DNA of 64,000 nt from Streptomyces cyanogenus (GTDB lineage Bacteria; Actinomycetota; Actinomycetes; Streptomycetales; Streptomycetaceae): assembly GCF_017526105.1 (NCBI RefSeq), contig NZ_CP071839.1:4394001-4458000 (forward strand), given 5' to 3'. Under the pieces are notes generated by a model. It was not told the DNA's origin and searched no databases. It worked only from the letters and a program-made list of their open reading frames with translations. Both the position numbers and the translations under genes were made by a program. Numbering within the stretch: the first letter of the stretch is position 1; each line of letters starts with the position of its first letter. Shown here one piece after another: positions 62,104 to 64,000 of the stretch.

Positions 62104-62129
62104 GGAATGCGCGCCCCGTAGGATCCGTT
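62104..62129 (+). promoter_or_regulatory. SigR-type promoter of trxBA
   Basis: GGAAT at 62104-62108, an 18-bp spacer and GTT at 62127-62129 match the SigR consensus for thiol-oxidative-stress promoters. It lies 72 bp upstream of the trxB GTG. Confidence 0.85.
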
Positions 62130-62200
62130 GGGTGGGGTGAGAGTCCCGAAAGGGACTAGCACCGGTCGACTGACGCAGACCAGAGACGAGGAATCAAGCC

Positions 62201-63169
62201 GTGAGCGACGTCCGTAACGTGATCATCATCGGCTCCGGGCCCGCAGGCTACACGGCGGCGCTGTACACCGCCCGTGCGTCGCTGAAGCCCTTGGTGTTCG
62301 AAGGCGCCGTCACCGCGGGTGGTGCCCTGATGAACACCACCGAGGTGGAGAACTTCCCGGGCTTCCGCGACGGCATCATGGGCCCCGACCTCATGGACAA
62401 CATGCGCGCCCAGGCCGAGCGCTTCGGTGCCGAGCTGGTTCCGGACGACATCGTCTCCGTCGATCTGACCGGTGAGATCAAGACCGTCACCGACACCGCG
62501 GGCACGGTGCACCGGGCGAAGGCCGTCATCGTCACCACCGGCTCCCAGCACCGCAAGCTGGGCCTGCCGAACGAGGACGCGCTCTCCGGCCGTGGTGTCT
62601 CCTGGTGCGCCACCTGTGACGGGTTCTTCTTCAAGGAGCATGACATCGCCGTGATCGGCGGTGGCGACACCGCGATGGAGGAGGCCACCTTCCTCTCGCG
62701 GTTCGCCAAGTCCGTGACGGTCGTCCACCGCAGGGACACCCTGCGCGCCTCCAAGGCGATGCAGGAGCGTGCCTTCGGCGATCCGAAGATCAAGTTCGTC
62801 TGGGACAGCGAGGTTGCCGAGATCCAGGGCGACCAGAAGCTCTCCGGCCTGAAGCTGCGCAACGTCAAGACCGGCGAGCTGTCCGAGCTGCCCGTGACGG
62901 GCCTGTTCATCGCCATCGGCCACGACCCGCGCACCGAGCTGTTCAAGGGCCAGCTGGACCTCGACGAGGAGGGCTACCTGAAGGTCGCCTCCCCGTCCAC
63001 CCGCACCAACGTTGCCGGTGTCTTCGCCGCCGGTGACGTGGTCGACCACACCTACCGTCAGGCGATCACCGCGGCCGGCACCGGTTGTTCCGCGGCTCTG
63101 GACGCCGAGCGTTACCTCGCCGCCCTCGCCGACGAGGAGCAGGCGGAACCCGAGAAGACCGCAGTCTGA
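62201..63169 (+). CDS. trxB: thioredoxin reductase
   Basis: A 322-residue low-molecular-weight flavoprotein. The FAD motif IIIGSGPAGYTAALYTARA is at the N-terminus, the redox-active CATC near residues 142-145, the NADPH motif IGGGDTAMEEA and the final FAAGDVVDHTYRQA segment follow. It reduces thioredoxin with NADPH. GAGGAA precedes the GTG at 62201. It is cotranscribed with trxA, with a SigR promoter upstream. Confidence 0.98.
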   Translation: MSDVRNVIIIGSGPAGYTAALYTARASLKPLVFEGAVTAGGALMNTTEVENFPGFRDGIMGPDLMDNMRAQAERFGAELVPDDIVSVDLTGEIKTVTDTAGTVHRAKAVIVTTGSQHRKLGLPNEDALSGRGVSWCATCDGFFFKEHDIAVIGGGDTAMEEATFLSRFAKSVTVVHRRDTLRASKAMQERAFGDPKIKFVWDSEVAEIQGDQKLSGLKLRNVKTGELSELPVTGLFIAIGHDPRTELFKGQLDLDEEGYLKVASPSTRTNVAGVFAAGDVVDHTYRQAITAAGTGCSAALDAERYLAALADEEQAEPEKTAV

Positions 63170-63219
63170 CCTTCCTCTCCCCCCCCGCCCCACCGCACGA
63201 CCAAGGTAAGGAGCCCACC

Positions 63220-63552
63220 GTGGCCGGCAACCTGAAGATTGTGACCGACGACTCCTTCGATCAGGAAGTCCTCAAGAACGACAAGCCTGTCCTGGTGGAC
63301 TTCTGGGCGGAGTGGTGCGGCCCGTGCCGCCAGATCGCTCCGTCCCTGGAGGCGATCGCTGCCGAGCACGGCGACAAGATCGAGATCGTCAAGCTCAACA
63401 TCGACGAGAACCCGGGTACTGCCGCCAAGTACGGCGTCATGTCCATCCCCACCCTGAACATCTACCAGGGCGGCGAGGTTGCCAAGACCATCGTCGGCGC
63501 CAAGCCCAAGGCCGCGCTCCTCCGCGACCTCGAAGAGTTCATCACCCAGTGA
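63220..63552 (+). CDS. trxA: thioredoxin
   Basis: A 110-residue thioredoxin with VDFWAEWCGPCRQIAPSLE (active-site CGPC). AAGGAG is 7-8 nt before the GTG at 63220; the frame is open to 63085 within trxB. It is the disulfide-reducing partner of TrxB, 50 bp upstream. A parS and a terminator hairpin follow its stop. Confidence 0.98.
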   Translation: MAGNLKIVTDDSFDQEVLKNDKPVLVDFWAEWCGPCRQIAPSLEAIAAEHGDKIEIVKLNIDENPGTAAKYGVMSIPTLNIYQGGEVAKTIVGAKPKAALLRDLEEFITQ

Positions 63553-63553
63553 C

Positions 63554-63567
63554 GTTTCACGTGAAAC
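63554..63567. other. parS site (perfect)
   Basis: GTTTCACGTGAAAC right after the trxA stop codon, the copy closest to the expected parAB locus. Confidence 0.92.
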
Positions 63568-63570
63568 ACG

Positions 63571-63600
63571 AATGGGCCAACCCCCTCGGGTTGGCCCATT
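63571..63600. terminator. bidirectional terminator hairpin after trxA
   Basis: AATGGGCCAACCC paired with GGGTTGGCCCATT around CCTC, a 13-bp perfect stem between the convergent trxA and GNAT genes. Confidence 0.9.
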
Positions 63601-63639
63601 CCCATTGAACGGCCACCTGCCATGGTCGCTGCCCAGGAA

Positions 63640-64000
63640 CTACAGCGGCCGGAGCGCCGGCTCCTTCTGGACCGCTCCCAGGAGCCGGTCGAGTGCCATC
63701 TCCACGTCTTCCTTCCAGGAGAGCGTCGACCGCAGTTCCAGCCGCAGCCGGGGATGCGTGGGGTGCTGGCGGACCGTTTTGAAGCCCACGGCCAGGAGAT
63801 GGTCGGCGGGCAGCAGGCAGGCGGGCTCCTTCCAGCGGGCGTCCCCGAACGCCTCGATCGCCTTGAAGCCCCGGCGCAGCAGATCCTTGGCGACCGCCTG
63901 TACCAGTACCCGGCCCAGTCCCTGCCCCTGATAGCCGGGCATGACGAAGGCCGTCATCAGCTGGACGGCGTCCGGCGACACCGGGCTGGTGGGGAAGGCC
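63640..64000 (-). CDS. GNAT-family N-acetyltransferase, C-terminal part (runs off right edge)
   Basis: The frame is open to the window edge (encoding AFPTSPVSPDAVQLMTAFVM and beyond), so the start lies outside. The acetyl-CoA binding region MPGYQGQGLGRVLVQAVA is present, followed by RRGFKAIEAFGDARW and a C-terminal region ending near EMALDRLLGAVQKEP. Convergent with trxA. In Streptomyces the next genes in this direction are parB and parA (from memory). Confidence 0.85.
   Translation of the reverse strand, partial: AFPTSPVSPDAVQLMTAFVMPGYQGQGLGRVLVQAVAKDLLRRGFKAIEAFGDARWKEPACLLPADHLLAVGFKTVRQHPTHPRLRLELRSTLSWKEDVEMALDRLLGAVQKEPALRPL

Noticed and set aside
1..64000. CRISPR arrays, tRNA/rRNA genes, insertion sequences, prophage
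   Set aside because: No repeat-spacer pattern, cloverleaf, transposase or phage structural protein was recognised. The holin-family gene at 26836 belongs to a widespread chromosomal membrane-protein family. A tRNAscan and repeat search would be needed for certainty.

Overview
This window is a GC-rich actinobacterial chromosome segment, almost certainly from a Streptomyces. The evidence is very high GC with strong third-position GC bias, frequent GTG starts, the ssgR-ssgA sporulation pair, the SigM-RsmA and trxBA loci, and eleven perfect copies of the Streptomyces parS sequence GTTTCACGTGAAAC. The gene order matches, from memory, the part of the Streptomyces coelicolor core that runs leftwards from trxA towards cydA. 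The replication origin and parAB should therefore lie just beyond the right edge. Genus identity and synteny were recalled, not computed.

Layout. 1-3.2 kb: two ATPase/permease pairs of ABC-2 type transporters (minus strand). 3.4-8.7 kb: M24 peptidase-like protein, a hydrolase-SDR fusion, a DnaA-box cluster, KptA, an F420-type LLM oxidoreductase and a Cof-like HAD phosphatase. 8.7-15 kb: the cydA-cydB-cydDC cytochrome bd operon, with a perfect Rex operator upstream of cydA. 15-20.6 kb: cyclophilin-like protein, hisC, a LacI-type regulator, a PPP-type phosphatase and a membrane protein. 20.8-22.7 kb: thiC behind a TPP riboswitch. 22.8-29.6 kb: YibE/F membrane protein, ssgA and ssgR, small membrane proteins, a cupin, ptpA, a cystathionine lyase-like enzyme and a NUDIX protein. 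29.7-35.7 kb: a frameshifted HAD gene, GNAT proteins, an HbpS-like protein, an MFS/MarR divergent pair and a serine hydrolase.

35.8-41 kb is the replication/ribosome block: dnaB, a MATE transporter, and the rpsF-ssb-rpsR-rplI operon. 41-48.4 kb is cell-envelope related: FemX, an alanine racemase-like protein, a GT87-type glycosyltransferase and a large class A PBP. 48.8-52 kb: PadR regulator with a perfect operator, ino1 and an MFS transporter. 52-63.6 kb is the conserved cca / DUF6049 / murJ / pseudokinase / sigM-rsmA / trxBA block, followed by a partial GNAT gene.

Overlaid on the genes is a chromosome-maintenance layer: thirteen parS or near-parS sites between 12.3 and 63.6 kb, and DnaA-box clusters at 6.05 kb and upstream of dnaB. 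Several parS copies sit in unusual places: inside coding sequence, over a start codon, within a TPP riboswitch leader, and at the centre of terminator-like dyads. No rRNA, tRNA, CRISPR array, insertion sequence or prophage was recognised. Apart from the possible dual-use parS contexts, I found no clearly new multi-gene system.
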